Positions 7,072 to 15,823 of a stretch of DNA of 38,120 nt are shown here, in pieces. Each line of letters begins with the position of its first letter. Position 1 is the stretch's first letter. Made by a program: the position numbers and the translations under genes. The notes below the pieces were generated by a model. The model searched no databases and was not told where the DNA came from. It saw nothing but the letters and a program-made list of their open reading frames with translations. Source of the stretch: Methanolacinia sp964465295 (GTDB taxonomy: Archaea; Halobacteriota; Methanomicrobia; Methanomicrobiales; Methanomicrobiaceae); assembly GCA_964465295.1 (NCBI GenBank), contig CAYXKC010000007.1:1-38120 (forward strand), given 5' to 3'.

Positions 7072-8625
7072 TCATTCCATATACTCTTCGGCGACGATGA
7101 TGTCGCTTCCGATCTCGAATACCTTCGAGGCGGTGACGGTCTTCGTCCCGTATCTCTGCTTTGCAACATCGAGCTTTGCCTCTATCTTGTGAAGCCCCGG
7201 CATCCTCCCGGCGAGGTCGATATTAAAAGATCCTGTATCGGAGATATAATCCACTTCGTCGCCGTCTATCGAGATCGTGCATACATGCCCCCTGTACGGC
7301 CCGTCGATCTCAATCGAGACCACGGCTTTAGGGTTCTTCTCGTCAGGATCGATTGAGGCCGGGATCTCAATTTCAAGAACGGGTTTTATCAGGTGTCGCC
7401 CGAAATCCCGGACGAACAGGCCTAAAAGTGCGATCAGGACAAACACCGGCAGGATGTAGATTACGATATTGTTTAAACCCGGCGCCATATCGGTCCGGTT
7501 CGGAACCCCGTCGCCGTCGATATCCTCCGCGAGACTGAGAGCCTCCTGTGCCCAGGAGAGTGCACCCTCATTATCCCCGGCGAGGTAGGCAGCCTTCGCC
7601 TTTTCGAGGGCCGATACGGCGCCTGCCGGATCGTATTCACTGTTTGCCGAGATGGCCGCCTCGGCATCAGCGATAGCCTCGTTGATCATCGCAGCGAGTT
7701 CGTAGAAGAAATTTCCGCCCTCATACCCGAGTTCGATCTTCTCGCTGAGATCCGCATAGCCGAACTTCGTGATTAGGAGTTCATGATCTCCCTGTCCCGC
7801 CATGAAATCCAGGGGAGTCTTTCCGATCTCTTCGCCGTCGAAGAATACAGTCGCACCTTCAGGGGCCGTGTTTATGGTTACGGCAACCTTCATGGCTGAA
7901 AGATCGGCATATACATCGGATATCTTTCCGGCTGCGACCTCTACCAGGCCTTCCCAGTCCTCAAAACCCTCCTTTTTGACGAGTATGCTGTAGGTGCCGG
8001 GTTCGACCTTTTCGAGGGTCAGCCTGGTTCTTCCCTTAAATTCTCCATTTAGGAATACATCTGCATTAGAGGGATTGGACTCGACAATCACGGTTCCGGT
8101 TGTCGGGAGCGGTTCGAATACATGGGTCAGCGACTGCGACATCTCCTCCTGTATATATACCGTCTTCCTGTAGTCCGAGTAGCCGTCGAGGACGAGGGTT
8201 ACCTCGTGCTGACCTGCCGGAACGTTGAGAAGAACCGTATCCGAATATGCCTGGAATTCCCCGTCGATATAGATCTCCGCACCGTCCGGTTCGGTGTTTA
8301 TCGAAAACGCATCGCCCGTCGCCGTTTCAAAATTATGGGCGATGTAGGTGGTCTCGCTCTCTTTAATCTCGAATATCTTCTCCCAGGATTTGTATCCCGG
8401 CATCTCGAGCCTTACGTAATGTATGCCAGGGTAGAGATCTGAGATCCTGATATCGGTATTCCCGACGAACTCGTCGTTGAGGTAGACCTCGGCCCCCGAA
8501 GGGTTCGAGCTTATTGCGACGGTTCCTTTAGTATCGTAAGCCGAGACCCCCGCAGCAAGGATAAGGACTACGAGTATTGCAGCCGCCGTGAAAAGACGGA
8601 GTCTCCTGATCCTGCCTGTACTCAC
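7072..8625 (-). CDS. Four-PEGA-repeat membrane protein with cytoplasmic C-terminal domain
   Basis: A 517-residue protein. Residues 8-29 are a signal peptide or anchor. Four PEGA repeats follow at about 34-100, 105-170, 176-240 and 246-308, recognised by ISSNPSGAEVYLNDEFVG, NTEPDGAEIYIDGEF, ESNPSNADVFLNGEF and NTAPEGATVFFDGEEIG. An Ala-rich helical segment (312-366) follows, then an acidic DIDGDGVPNRTD loop (368-379) like thrombospondin type-3 or dockerin calcium sites. A TM helix (about 387-405) leads to a beta-rich ~110-residue C-terminal domain. PEGA domains are S-layer-like extracytoplasmic beta folds. As fifth gene of the tubulin-like operon it may be the outward-facing arm of that complex. 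Confidence 0.85.
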   Translation of the reverse strand: MSTGRIRRLRLFTAAAILVVLILAAGVSAYDTKGTVAISSNPSGAEVYLNDEFVGNTDIRISDLYPGIHYVRLEMPGYKSWEKIFEIKESETTYIAHNFETATGDAFSINTEPDGAEIYIDGEFQAYSDTVLLNVPAGQHEVTLVLDGYSDYRKTVYIQEEMSQSLTHVFEPLPTTGTVIVESNPSNADVFLNGEFKGRTRLTLEKVEPGTYSILVKKEGFEDWEGLVEVAAGKISDVYADLSAMKVAVTINTAPEGATVFFDGEEIGKTPLDFMAGQGDHELLITKFGYADLSEKIELGYEGGNFFYELAAMINEAIADAEAAISANSEYDPAGAVSALEKAKAAYLAGDNEGALSWAQEALSLAEDIDGDGVPNRTDMAPGLNNIVIYILPVFVLIALLGLFVRDFGRHLIKPVLEIEIPASIDPDEKNPKAVVSIEIDGPYRGHVCTISIDGDEVDYISDTGSFNIDLAGRMPGLHKIEAKLDVAKQRYGTKTVTASKVFEIGSDIIVAEEYME

Positions 8626-8664
8626 GGGCGAATCACCTGCCTGCAGTATTCCGGGGGCCGGTTC

Positions 8665-10134
8665 TCATGCCCCGCCGGCTGTACCGGTATTATTGACTCC
8701 TCCACTATGCCTCTCTGTAAATATCCTGTATATTCCCGGCTCTGAGATCAGGACCATTGCACCCTCCCCAGAGTACTCTGATGACCCGGAGACGAAGTCC
8801 CAGGAGTAGCCGGATGTATTGAACTTCATCAGGTAATATGGCAGGAGCGGGTCGTAATCTTCGGTGAGTTCTATTAGAACCGTCCGGGGCGAATCAGGGG
8901 TGATATTGTACGCGCTGCTCACACCCATCAGGCCGGTAGGAATGTTCCCCGGGCTCGCACCAAGCCTCTCGATAGTGATATTTCCCTGCGGCGGTGAAAT
9001 AGTTGCAGACGGGGTGATATACGGGGTTTCTGTAGGTCCCGGTCCTCCCGGGAAGGGAAACCCTGCCGGCCCTGCGACGAATAACAATACTGCGAGAGCG
9101 AGTGCAAGAACCACGACAACTGCGGCGATTATCTTAGTGCGGGTCTTCTTCTTCTCGTCCATAACCCGCTCGTAGTCCTCCATCAGCTTCATCCGGTCAT
9201 AGTCGGAGACCTTCCACCTGCCGTAGTCGTCCTCGGACGGCGACGGACCCTTCGGGCTTCCTGCAGCGGCACCTGCCGCGCGGACCCTGGTTTTGACCTG
9301 GCTTTCGCAGGGATAGCTTTCAATATCCTCAGATTCGACGAAGGAATCGATATACGAGCTCTTCCTTCCCAGCGCCTTTGAATGCTTTCTGAGTTCGGAG
9401 AGCACTTTCTCTCCGATCTGCCTCCTGCTCCTGTTCTCCGCGGCCCAGTGGGCAATCTCAGGCTTCTGCGGGAGAACTCCTGCAGTCCTGTAGATATCCG
9501 CCCATTTAGAATCCGTAATGGTCTCGGTATCGAGAACGATATCTGCCTTTGCAGCCGTCTTCTCTGTGACGAGGATGTCCGCTCCCTTAAAACTCCTCTT
9601 TGCAACCACAATCGTAAATCCGGCGTAAAGGAATGGCGAGAGCTTCTCGGCGATTGCGACAACGAAATCGACGGATTTCGGAAGGTCGTCGGATACGCAT
9701 ACGACCTCCCTGCAAAGAAGCGTCTTTCCGAGAGCGTACTCGACGACACCCGTCCCGGAAAGCCCGGAGATGAACCTCTCTCTCCTGTTCCCGATAAATG
9801 CCGTATCGGATGCCAGGTCCCTTATCCCGTAGTCCATCGATGAGAGCCTGTCTGCCACTCTCCCGTAGAACTCATGTATGTAAGAGAGATCGATCCTCGG
9901 GGGTATTCCCCCCTGCCACGAACTCTTTTCGATATATATGAAGGTGTCTGGCCTCCTGCCCTGCTTCTGGACGTTTATAGCCGTTCCGAGCCATACGAAC
10001 GATCCGGCAGTCCTGATAAAGAGCGAGGCCGTGCTCTCGTCGAGTCTCTCTGCAAGTCCTGTTACAGACTCGTCCGAAAGGCCGCCCGAGAGCCTCTCTC
10101 CGTCGGTTGTATATATTCCGTAATTGTCATCCAT
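8665..10134 (-). CDS. Single-TM protein with unknown cytoplasmic domain
   Basis: A 489-residue protein with no signal peptide. Residues 1-330 are soluble and should be cytoplasmic. I recognise no named fold, though the segment contains alternating strands and helices (VVCVSDDLPKSVDFVVAIA, FTIVVAKRSFKGADILVTEK). Basic residues KKKTRTK precede one TM helix at about 335-354. A Pro/Gly/Thr-rich linker then leads to a ~110-residue outer beta-like domain (from ITIERLGASP to GIYRIFTERH). It starts 25 bases after the membrane GTPase gene and ends 39 bases before the PEGA gene. Its topology would let it connect the cytoplasmic GTPases to the outside. Confidence 0.8.
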   Translation of the reverse strand: MDDNYGIYTTDGERLSGGLSDESVTGLAERLDESTASLFIRTAGSFVWLGTAINVQKQGRRPDTFIYIEKSSWQGGIPPRIDLSYIHEFYGRVADRLSSMDYGIRDLASDTAFIGNRRERFISGLSGTGVVEYALGKTLLCREVVCVSDDLPKSVDFVVAIAEKLSPFLYAGFTIVVAKRSFKGADILVTEKTAAKADIVLDTETITDSKWADIYRTAGVLPQKPEIAHWAAENRSRRQIGEKVLSELRKHSKALGRKSSYIDSFVESEDIESYPCESQVKTRVRAAGAAAGSPKGPSPSEDDYGRWKVSDYDRMKLMEDYERVMDEKKKTRTKIIAAVVVVLALALAVLLFVAGPAGFPFPGGPGPTETPYITPSATISPPQGNITIERLGASPGNIPTGLMGVSSAYNITPDSPRTVLIELTEDYDPLLPYYLMKFNTSGYSWDFVSGSSEYSGEGAMVLISEPGIYRIFTERHSGGVNNTGTAGGA

Positions 10135-10159
10135 AATTCAGATGCCCCCTTGATCCGGC

Positions 10160-11725
10160 CTAGAGGCCGAATCTTATGATCTCGGTGAATCTCCATGGTG
10201 CAAGGCCTTTCGGCGCTATCTCCTCCTCAAAGCCCTCTTCGGTAGGAAACGGCTCGGCCGTCGCATCCACCGAGACCGCGACGAAGTACATCGAGATGTC
10301 GTTCATCATATTGACGAGGTTTTTGAATACGGTGTTCATCGAGAGGATCGAGAAAAGCTTCTTCTCGATCTCTGACGCGTTTCTCGACCTCTCGTCTATT
10401 CCTGAGAGCTTCTCCGCACCCATCGAGAGAATCTGGTTCTTTATCTCCTTGTTCTTCCAGAAGAGAAGGTCGGTCTTTGTGACTACGAGTGCATACTTCT
10501 TGTTGGGGTTGAAGAATCTCATGCTGCGCCTGTTTTCAAGATCGATGAGGGTCTTCATGTAACCCCCAAACTCCCTTGCAAGCTGTGCCTGGCCCTTCCT
10601 GCTTCCTGTTATCTTCTCGCCGTCTATAAGGAAGACGACCTTTCCGGCACGAAGGAAGTTCCCGTACATCGTTATCAGGATAACGCTCTTCGTGAACTCA
10701 GGATCGACTAAAAGGTCGCGATGGTTGTATTTTATGTACCTGACGAAGTCTATCGTTCCCGCCAGTCTCCTGATCTCGTTCGGGTGCATATCAAGGGCGG
10801 GTGCGAGCAGGTTTACTGCCTTATAGTAGTTGACCTCGTTGAGCTCGTCGTAATATTCTCCCGCATAATCGACGACGGTCCACTTGACCGGGATAATGCC
10901 GAACTTCTTTCCGGTGAGCTGGTACATTACCATCTGGTACCTGTACGTCCTTGACAGGATCTGGCCGTCGAGGACGTTTGCATACAGGTTCGAGATCCTG
11001 AGGTCCTCGCCGTCGTCGTTGGGATCGCCTGTCAGGACGACTCCCTCGTTTGAGTGCCCTTTATCGAAGTGCTCGGATATATAGCCCCAGAGGCCGAGGA
11101 CGAAGTAGGTCTTTCCGGACGACCTCGGCCCGAAGATGAATATCTCAGAAGCCCTGACCCCTATCGTGATCTTCATTGCAAGCCACCACAGGATCAGTGA
11201 TATGATGATCCCTGTCCCGAAGATGAACACGTTCTGTACCATAACTTCCGGGGCAACGGAGGCTTCGGGAGAGAAGGATGATGCGTAGAGCTCGTATGCC
11301 AGAAACCCTATGATGATCGTGAAGAATATCGTAAAGAGGAATTTGGCAATCTTTGCAAGATTGTCGTACCTGTTCGAAAGAACCGCTTTAACGACTGCAA
11401 AAGCGCCTGCCACGAGGCCTGCGCCAAACCCGAGGAACAAAAGTGGCAGGTTGGCCCACGGGCTCAGGACAACGTAGAAAACAGGAATTGCGGCAAATAT
11501 TCCGCAGTAGATGATCCCGTTGATCCTCGAATCCTCATTGAAGATCATCCCCGCCGCTATCGCGAAGAACACCCCGCAGAGAAACTCCATGAAGACCGTA
11601 AGGGTCAAAGGAGTAGGGTGGCTCTTGAAAAATGGGGCAATTCTTACGAATATGTATGCCACTATTATCGAGAGGGGCAGGCCGGCGAGAAGGTAGATCT
11701 TCCGCCTTTTACTGTTGATAATCAT
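10160..11725 (-). CDS. Multi-pass membrane protein with GTPase-like P-loop domain
   Basis: A 521-residue protein. The first ~185 residues hold about six TM helices. A cytoplasmic NTPase domain follows: Walker A/G1 GPRSSGKT at 199-206, a DxxG-type G3 motif DYAG at 286-289 inside KWTVVDYAGEYYDE, and a G4-like TKTD at 416-419 after YALVV. These three motifs in order indicate a TRAFAC-type GTPase. About 80 residues separate G1 from G3, much longer than in Ras-like proteins. The segment VVFLIDGEKI (363-372) may be a core strand. It overlaps the upstream tubulin-like gene by four bases (ATGA), so the two are translationally coupled. It resembles GTPases of predicted bacterial conflict or signalling loci, but I cannot assign it to a family with certainty. 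Confidence 0.82.
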   Translation of the reverse strand: MIINSKRRKIYLLAGLPLSIIVAYIFVRIAPFFKSHPTPLTLTVFMEFLCGVFFAIAAGMIFNEDSRINGIIYCGIFAAIPVFYVVLSPWANLPLLFLGFGAGLVAGAFAVVKAVLSNRYDNLAKIAKFLFTIFFTIIIGFLAYELYASSFSPEASVAPEVMVQNVFIFGTGIIISLILWWLAMKITIGVRASEIFIFGPRSSGKTYFVLGLWGYISEHFDKGHSNEGVVLTGDPNDDGEDLRISNLYANVLDGQILSRTYRYQMVMYQLTGKKFGIIPVKWTVVDYAGEYYDELNEVNYYKAVNLLAPALDMHPNEIRRLAGTIDFVRYIKYNHRDLLVDPEFTKSVILITMYGNFLRAGKVVFLIDGEKITGSRKGQAQLAREFGGYMKTLIDLENRRSMRFFNPNKKYALVVTKTDLLFWKNKEIKNQILSMGAEKLSGIDERSRNASEIEKKLFSILSMNTVFKNLVNMMNDISMYFVAVSVDATAEPFPTEEGFEEEIAPKGLAPWRFTEIIRFGL

Positions 11726-14700
11726 TCTTCGGCTGCCTCTTTGATATCCTTCACCTCATAGAGACTGAGCACCTTCTCTCTCGCCTCGTCCTTTGATTTC
11801 CTGTCCCCTCCTTCGAGGCAGGCGATCTCGGCCGCATCCGAGAGGAGGAGGGTCTTTTTGCGGGAGACATATTTTCCTTCCTGCAGGTAGAGGGCGTGGT
11901 GCAGGATATTGTTTCTGGATTTTTCGTACTTCTCCCAGTAGCCGCCGCCCGTTGTAAGGGGCGAGATATTGTCGAGGAAGCTTGCCGCAGCAAAGAAGGT
12001 TAGCGAGACCTCCCAGGGCTTTGTGTAGTTGTGGGAGTTCACCTTGGCCGAATCGACGCCTTTTAAGTCGAGAGCCTTTACGAGATAGCGCCTGAAGTCG
12101 CCCGCATTGTTGTCGGTGAGCTGCGAGAGCCATCTTGAAGGCGAGGATGCAACAAGCGCCGATTTCTCGAAGCTCCACCTCTCTGTCCCCGAGGCCCCGT
12201 GGCCCACGGAGAGGTTGTTTACCCCGAGCTTGTGTGAATCGACGAGGTCCTTGTACTTCCACCTGATAATGTTGTAGAGCTTTTCTATCTCCTTCTTTCC
12301 GTCGTCGTCGAAGTCGAGTGCAGAGAGGTCGGAGTCGTCGTTTAGGAGCGAGAGTATCCCGGGGTTGATCTCCCCGAACCATGTCCTGTACATACCCTCG
12401 ACAGTTGTCGAGCCGCCGCGCCTTCTCTCCTCTATCGCCCTCAGGCCGGACTCGTATTTGTCCACAGCTGCATTGAGCTTCTTCCTCGCGTCGAAGGTCG
12501 CGGATATCAGCTCGTCGAGCTTCGTTAAGAACTCGACCTCCTGCTGCATCTCCTTCTTCGACTGGATGAGGCCGTCGATCTCTTTGTTGATGCTTTCGAT
12601 CCTCGTATCGTACCCTTCACGCGTATTGATGATACCGGTCAGCTGCTCCCTGAGGCTGGAGAGGATCTTGCCGCTGTCGCCCCATGAAAACGAGCCTATC
12701 AGCGCCTTTCTCTCCTCTGACTCGAGGTTGAACTGGGATACCAGGGGTTCGATTACCGCCTCGCGCAGTGAACCCATCTTCGAGTCGAACTCGCCTGTAA
12801 GGAATTTCTCCTGGACGACTACATCGAAGGGGTCGCGGATCGATATCTTTCCGGGGTGCATCTTCGTAATCTTGTTGATACGCTCCTCCTTTGTCGCCTT
12901 CTCGCTCCTGAACATCTCGAAGTTGAGCTTCTTTCCGAAGAGCGCGTCCCCGAATCCCTGCTTTTTGGCGGTCCTCATCATGTAGTCGTTGTAGTAGTAC
13001 AGTGCCACCGATTCGGCGAGGTCGTTGAGGTATGCCAGGTCCGTCCCTGTTATCTTCTGCATCCTCTCAATATCGGCCTGCATATCGCCGAGCGGGAGAG
13101 AAGCCGTCCAGGCCTCGCGTTTTACCGGCTTCGGCTTCTTCTTGCCCGAGGTCTCGTTTATCTTTTCTGCCAGGAGGAACATGAGGTTTGAGAACTTCTC
13201 GATATATCCTCTCTCGAGATCCTCGAGCGACTGGCCGCCGTCTCCGCCGTGGCCGAGTGCGATGTAATCGTCGACCGGCTTTGCAAGGGCGTTGACCTCG
13301 GATTTGACAAGGCCCATATCCTTATCCCTCTCTTTGGTGACGGCATCGAGTTCGGTTCTCTTCTTTGAGACCTTCGAATCGGCCTCGCTTACCCCCGACC
13401 TGAGAGTGGCCGTCTCGGAGGAGATGTCGCCGGAGATCTTCCCGAAGTTCTCCTCGCCCCTGATCAGGTTTACGAGGGCGAGCCTTGCCGCATTCTCCTT
13501 TACTGAGAGCGTTTTGTTCTGGAGATCGGCCATATCCCCGAGGAGGCGGAGGTGCTTTTTGACGAGCTCGTAGAGCTCCTGGTCCTTCGCGTTTTCGTGG
13601 GGTTTGCTCTCATTTTCAAGAGATTTCCCGAGCCTTGAGACATATTCTGCAAGCTTGTCGAATTCTGTTATCTTCTGGAGCTCCTTGAGCTCTACCGGCA
13701 TATTGTTGCTTACTGCAGAGTCGATTATATGCTGGGTCTGGAAGTTGAGTAGGGATGCGATATCGTTCTCCCATACCTTCCTGATCTTCTCGATCTCCTT
13801 TTTGAAGTTGCTCACGTCATCGTGGGTTATCTCGGTGTCGGTCTTCGAGAATTCGTTAGGGTAGAGATTCTCATTCGTTGCAAAGAACGTGGAGATCTCC
13901 TTTATCAGCCTGTTTCTCTCGATTGAGATCTCAGAGTAGTCGGCGATCACGTCCTCAAAGCCTTTCTTTAAGGTGCGGAGATTTTCGACCGGGTACTCGA
14001 TGACGTGCGAGTCTGCGAATATGAACCCCGAGTAGTCTCTCTTGGCGTCGACTATCGCCGAAATATCTGCAGTTGGAAGGTAGAACGAGTTTATGAACAT
14101 GTAGGGGAAGGCTGAATCGAACTCCACGACCTCTCTCTTCCGGTCGCCGCCGTCGACATACCCGGTGGGGCTGAGCGATGAGAGGACGATGTAGTTGAAG
14201 AGCTTGTCGTCCTTCATATTGAGATACTCTATCTCTGAGAGGGCGATTGCCGCATTGAGCTGCTCCTTCTCTCCCTCGCCTGCCGCTGGAAGAACGCAGA
14301 AGAGCCAGATCTTTGCCTCCTGTCCGCGCTTCTCCTTGATATATCGGGCGAGGTCGATGAACATTCCTGATCCTGTTCCGCCCCCGAGGCCTACGATTAA
14401 TGCAACAGGGCCGTGTCCCTGGAAAGACGGGAACTGCTCTCCGCCCTGTGTAATCGCCTTGTAAAAGACAGCCTTTGATATCGCACGCCGCCTGTGGACT
14501 CCGCCCCCGAAGTCGTCCACGATATTCGGGTCGACCTTCTTGAGCATCTGGTAATCGAACCCGTAGTCGGGATCGTTCATCCACCAGACATCGACCAGCG
14601 GCGGCTCCCTCCTGCTCTTTACCTGCTCGATGATATCCTTTGATGTAAGCGAGGATACGCGGTCGACATTTGCGAGATCGGGAAGATGGTAATGGAACGC

Positions 14701-14976
14701 CTTGACGCTCCCTCCAGTAAGGTTCTCTGTCTTCTGGATATCTGCAAGCTTTTTCTCGACGCTATTCACCCTGTTGATGTCCTCTTTCCTCTGGTTGGTA
14801 TCGGTATCGAGTGTATAGAGTGTCAGTCTCTTGCCGTCCGAGAGATAGTGTTTCAAAAACCATTCATGTTCGTATATATGCGAAATAAGCTTCTTTCCGC
14901 ATCCGCCGACGGCGACCACTGTCAGCTCGTCGGGCATCTGGAAGGGCTTGCCTTCTATTATATTGTCTGTCGTCAT
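11722..14976 (-). CDS. Tubulin/FtsZ-like GTPase with long coiled-coil extension
   Basis: A 1084-residue soluble protein. The N-terminal ~330 residues look like the tubulin-like family Tubulin_2. Strand 1 and loop T1 are LTVVAVGGCGKKL (18-30), a TLDTDTN turn (55-61) corresponds to the FtsZ NTDAQ region, and the tubulin signature GLGGGTGSGMF is at 196-206. Residues about 340-830 are mostly charged helix with coiled-coil character, and a further ~250 residues follow. It lacks the FtsZ C-terminal tail and is nearly three times FtsZ length, so it is not the division FtsZ. It starts three bases after the 262-residue membrane protein gene and overlaps the membrane GTPase gene. It probably polymerises or switches with GTP at the membrane; the role is unknown. 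Confidence 0.85.
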   Translation of the reverse strand: MTTDNIIEGKPFQMPDELTVVAVGGCGKKLISHIYEHEWFLKHYLSDGKRLTLYTLDTDTNQRKEDINRVNSVEKKLADIQKTENLTGGSVKAFHYHLPDLANVDRVSSLTSKDIIEQVKSRREPPLVDVWWMNDPDYGFDYQMLKKVDPNIVDDFGGGVHRRRAISKAVFYKAITQGGEQFPSFQGHGPVALIVGLGGGTGSGMFIDLARYIKEKRGQEAKIWLFCVLPAAGEGEKEQLNAAIALSEIEYLNMKDDKLFNYIVLSSLSPTGYVDGGDRKREVVEFDSAFPYMFINSFYLPTADISAIVDAKRDYSGFIFADSHVIEYPVENLRTLKKGFEDVIADYSEISIERNRLIKEISTFFATNENLYPNEFSKTDTEITHDDVSNFKKEIEKIRKVWENDIASLLNFQTQHIIDSAVSNNMPVELKELQKITEFDKLAEYVSRLGKSLENESKPHENAKDQELYELVKKHLRLLGDMADLQNKTLSVKENAARLALVNLIRGEENFGKISGDISSETATLRSGVSEADSKVSKKRTELDAVTKERDKDMGLVKSEVNALAKPVDDYIALGHGGDGGQSLEDLERGYIEKFSNLMFLLAEKINETSGKKKPKPVKREAWTASLPLGDMQADIERMQKITGTDLAYLNDLAESVALYYYNDYMMRTAKKQGFGDALFGKKLNFEMFRSEKATKEERINKITKMHPGKISIRDPFDVVVQEKFLTGEFDSKMGSLREAVIEPLVSQFNLESEERKALIGSFSWGDSGKILSSLREQLTGIINTREGYDTRIESINKEIDGLIQSKKEMQQEVEFLTKLDELISATFDARKKLNAAVDKYESGLRAIEERRRGGSTTVEGMYRTWFGEINPGILSLLNDDSDLSALDFDDDGKKEIEKLYNIIRWKYKDLVDSHKLGVNNLSVGHGASGTERWSFEKSALVASSPSRWLSQLTDNNAGDFRRYLVKALDLKGVDSAKVNSHNYTKPWEVSLTFFAAASFLDNISPLTTGGGYWEKYEKSRNNILHHALYLQEGKYVSRKKTLLLSDAAEIACLEGGDRKSKDEAREKVLSLYEVKDIKEAAEE

Positions 14977-14979
14977 TTT

Positions 14980-15768
14980 TTAGCTCCCCCTGTATTCATC
15001 CTGGAAATCCTGCATATTCCTGGCTCTTATCTGACCGAAGATGACTCCTGCAACAAGACCTACAATCATAAGAATTATCGCGATGATCAGGGTCACTGCA
15101 AGTGCCACCGTCGCCTCTTTTGGTTTTTCCCAGTAGTCGAGCAGGTCTTCCGCCTCTTCTCTCAGGCCTCTTGAATAGAGGTCACTGATTATCGCCCTCA
15201 TTTCGGTATCTGAAACCTCGTTGAGGCGCACCATGAATGCTTCCTCTCCAGGTATCGTGATTGAGAAGGTCTTTGTCGCAGCTGTTCCGAGAAGATCGCG
15301 GTTTGCGTCCAGCGCACGGATATGGTAATAGACATATCCCGTGTCCCTTTCATTCCTCTTCGTGATCACAACCCCGTCTGCGATCTCGACAGAGGTCAGC
15401 AGGGGGACCCTTCCTGTGGAAGTCAGCGTTACCGCCTGGTCCGGGTTATCGATCCCGATCTCGATCTTCTGGTCGTTCAGCGATTGATCCCCGCCTGAAA
15501 GCTTAAGTCCCGACATATCGGGAATTGTCCAGAGCGTGGTATCCGCCACCGGAATAAGATCCGTGCTTATCTCAAGATATTCCGTCTGTTTGGGAATTCC
15601 CGTAATAACTATAGTATATGTTATTGTATCGGCCTCGTTTTGCGATTCCTGGAGAGTTCCTTCGGTAATCTCCGTAACCAGGGCTGCACAGGGTGTGCAG
15701 GCTGTCAGGAATAATACAATCAGGGCCCCCAAAGCAATGCATAAGAATGCACTTTTCCCTTGTGGCAT
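14980..15768 (-). CDS. Signal-peptide, C-terminally anchored membrane protein; first gene of tubulin-like operon
   Basis: A 262-residue protein of no family I recognise. The N-terminus (residues 1-29) is a signal peptide with CIALGALIVLFLTAC, possibly a lipobox. An outer beta-rich domain runs to about residue 180. A helical acidic stretch then leads to a TM helix near 221-245 and a short basic cytoplasmic tail ending QDEYRGS. The 55 bases upstream are AT-rich and hold box A candidates such as TTTAAAAT, and there is no clear ribosome site, so the operon promoter probably lies here. The stop is only three bases from the tubulin-like start, and the GGGGGAG site for that gene lies in its last codons. 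Confidence 0.78.
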   Translation of the reverse strand: MPQGKSAFLCIALGALIVLFLTACTPCAALVTEITEGTLQESQNEADTITYTIVITGIPKQTEYLEISTDLIPVADTTLWTIPDMSGLKLSGGDQSLNDQKIEIGIDNPDQAVTLTSTGRVPLLTSVEIADGVVITKRNERDTGYVYYHIRALDANRDLLGTAATKTFSITIPGEEAFMVRLNEVSDTEMRAIISDLYSRGLREEAEDLLDYWEKPKEATVALAVTLIIAIILMIVGLVAGVIFGQIRARNMQDFQDEYRGS

Positions 15769-15823
15769 AATGAGATGATTAATTTTAAAGAAATAAATAA
15801 TTTTCAGCGGATATGTAAAAAAT

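Noticed and set aside
11756..12382. 208-residue minus-strand frame
   Set aside because: It lies in a different frame inside the tubulin-like gene, is Arg/Gly/Pro-rich and has no domain features.
12365..12985. 206-residue plus-strand frame
   Set aside because: It is antisense to the tubulin-like gene and Ser/Leu-rich, as is typical of the strand opposite a coiled-coil gene.
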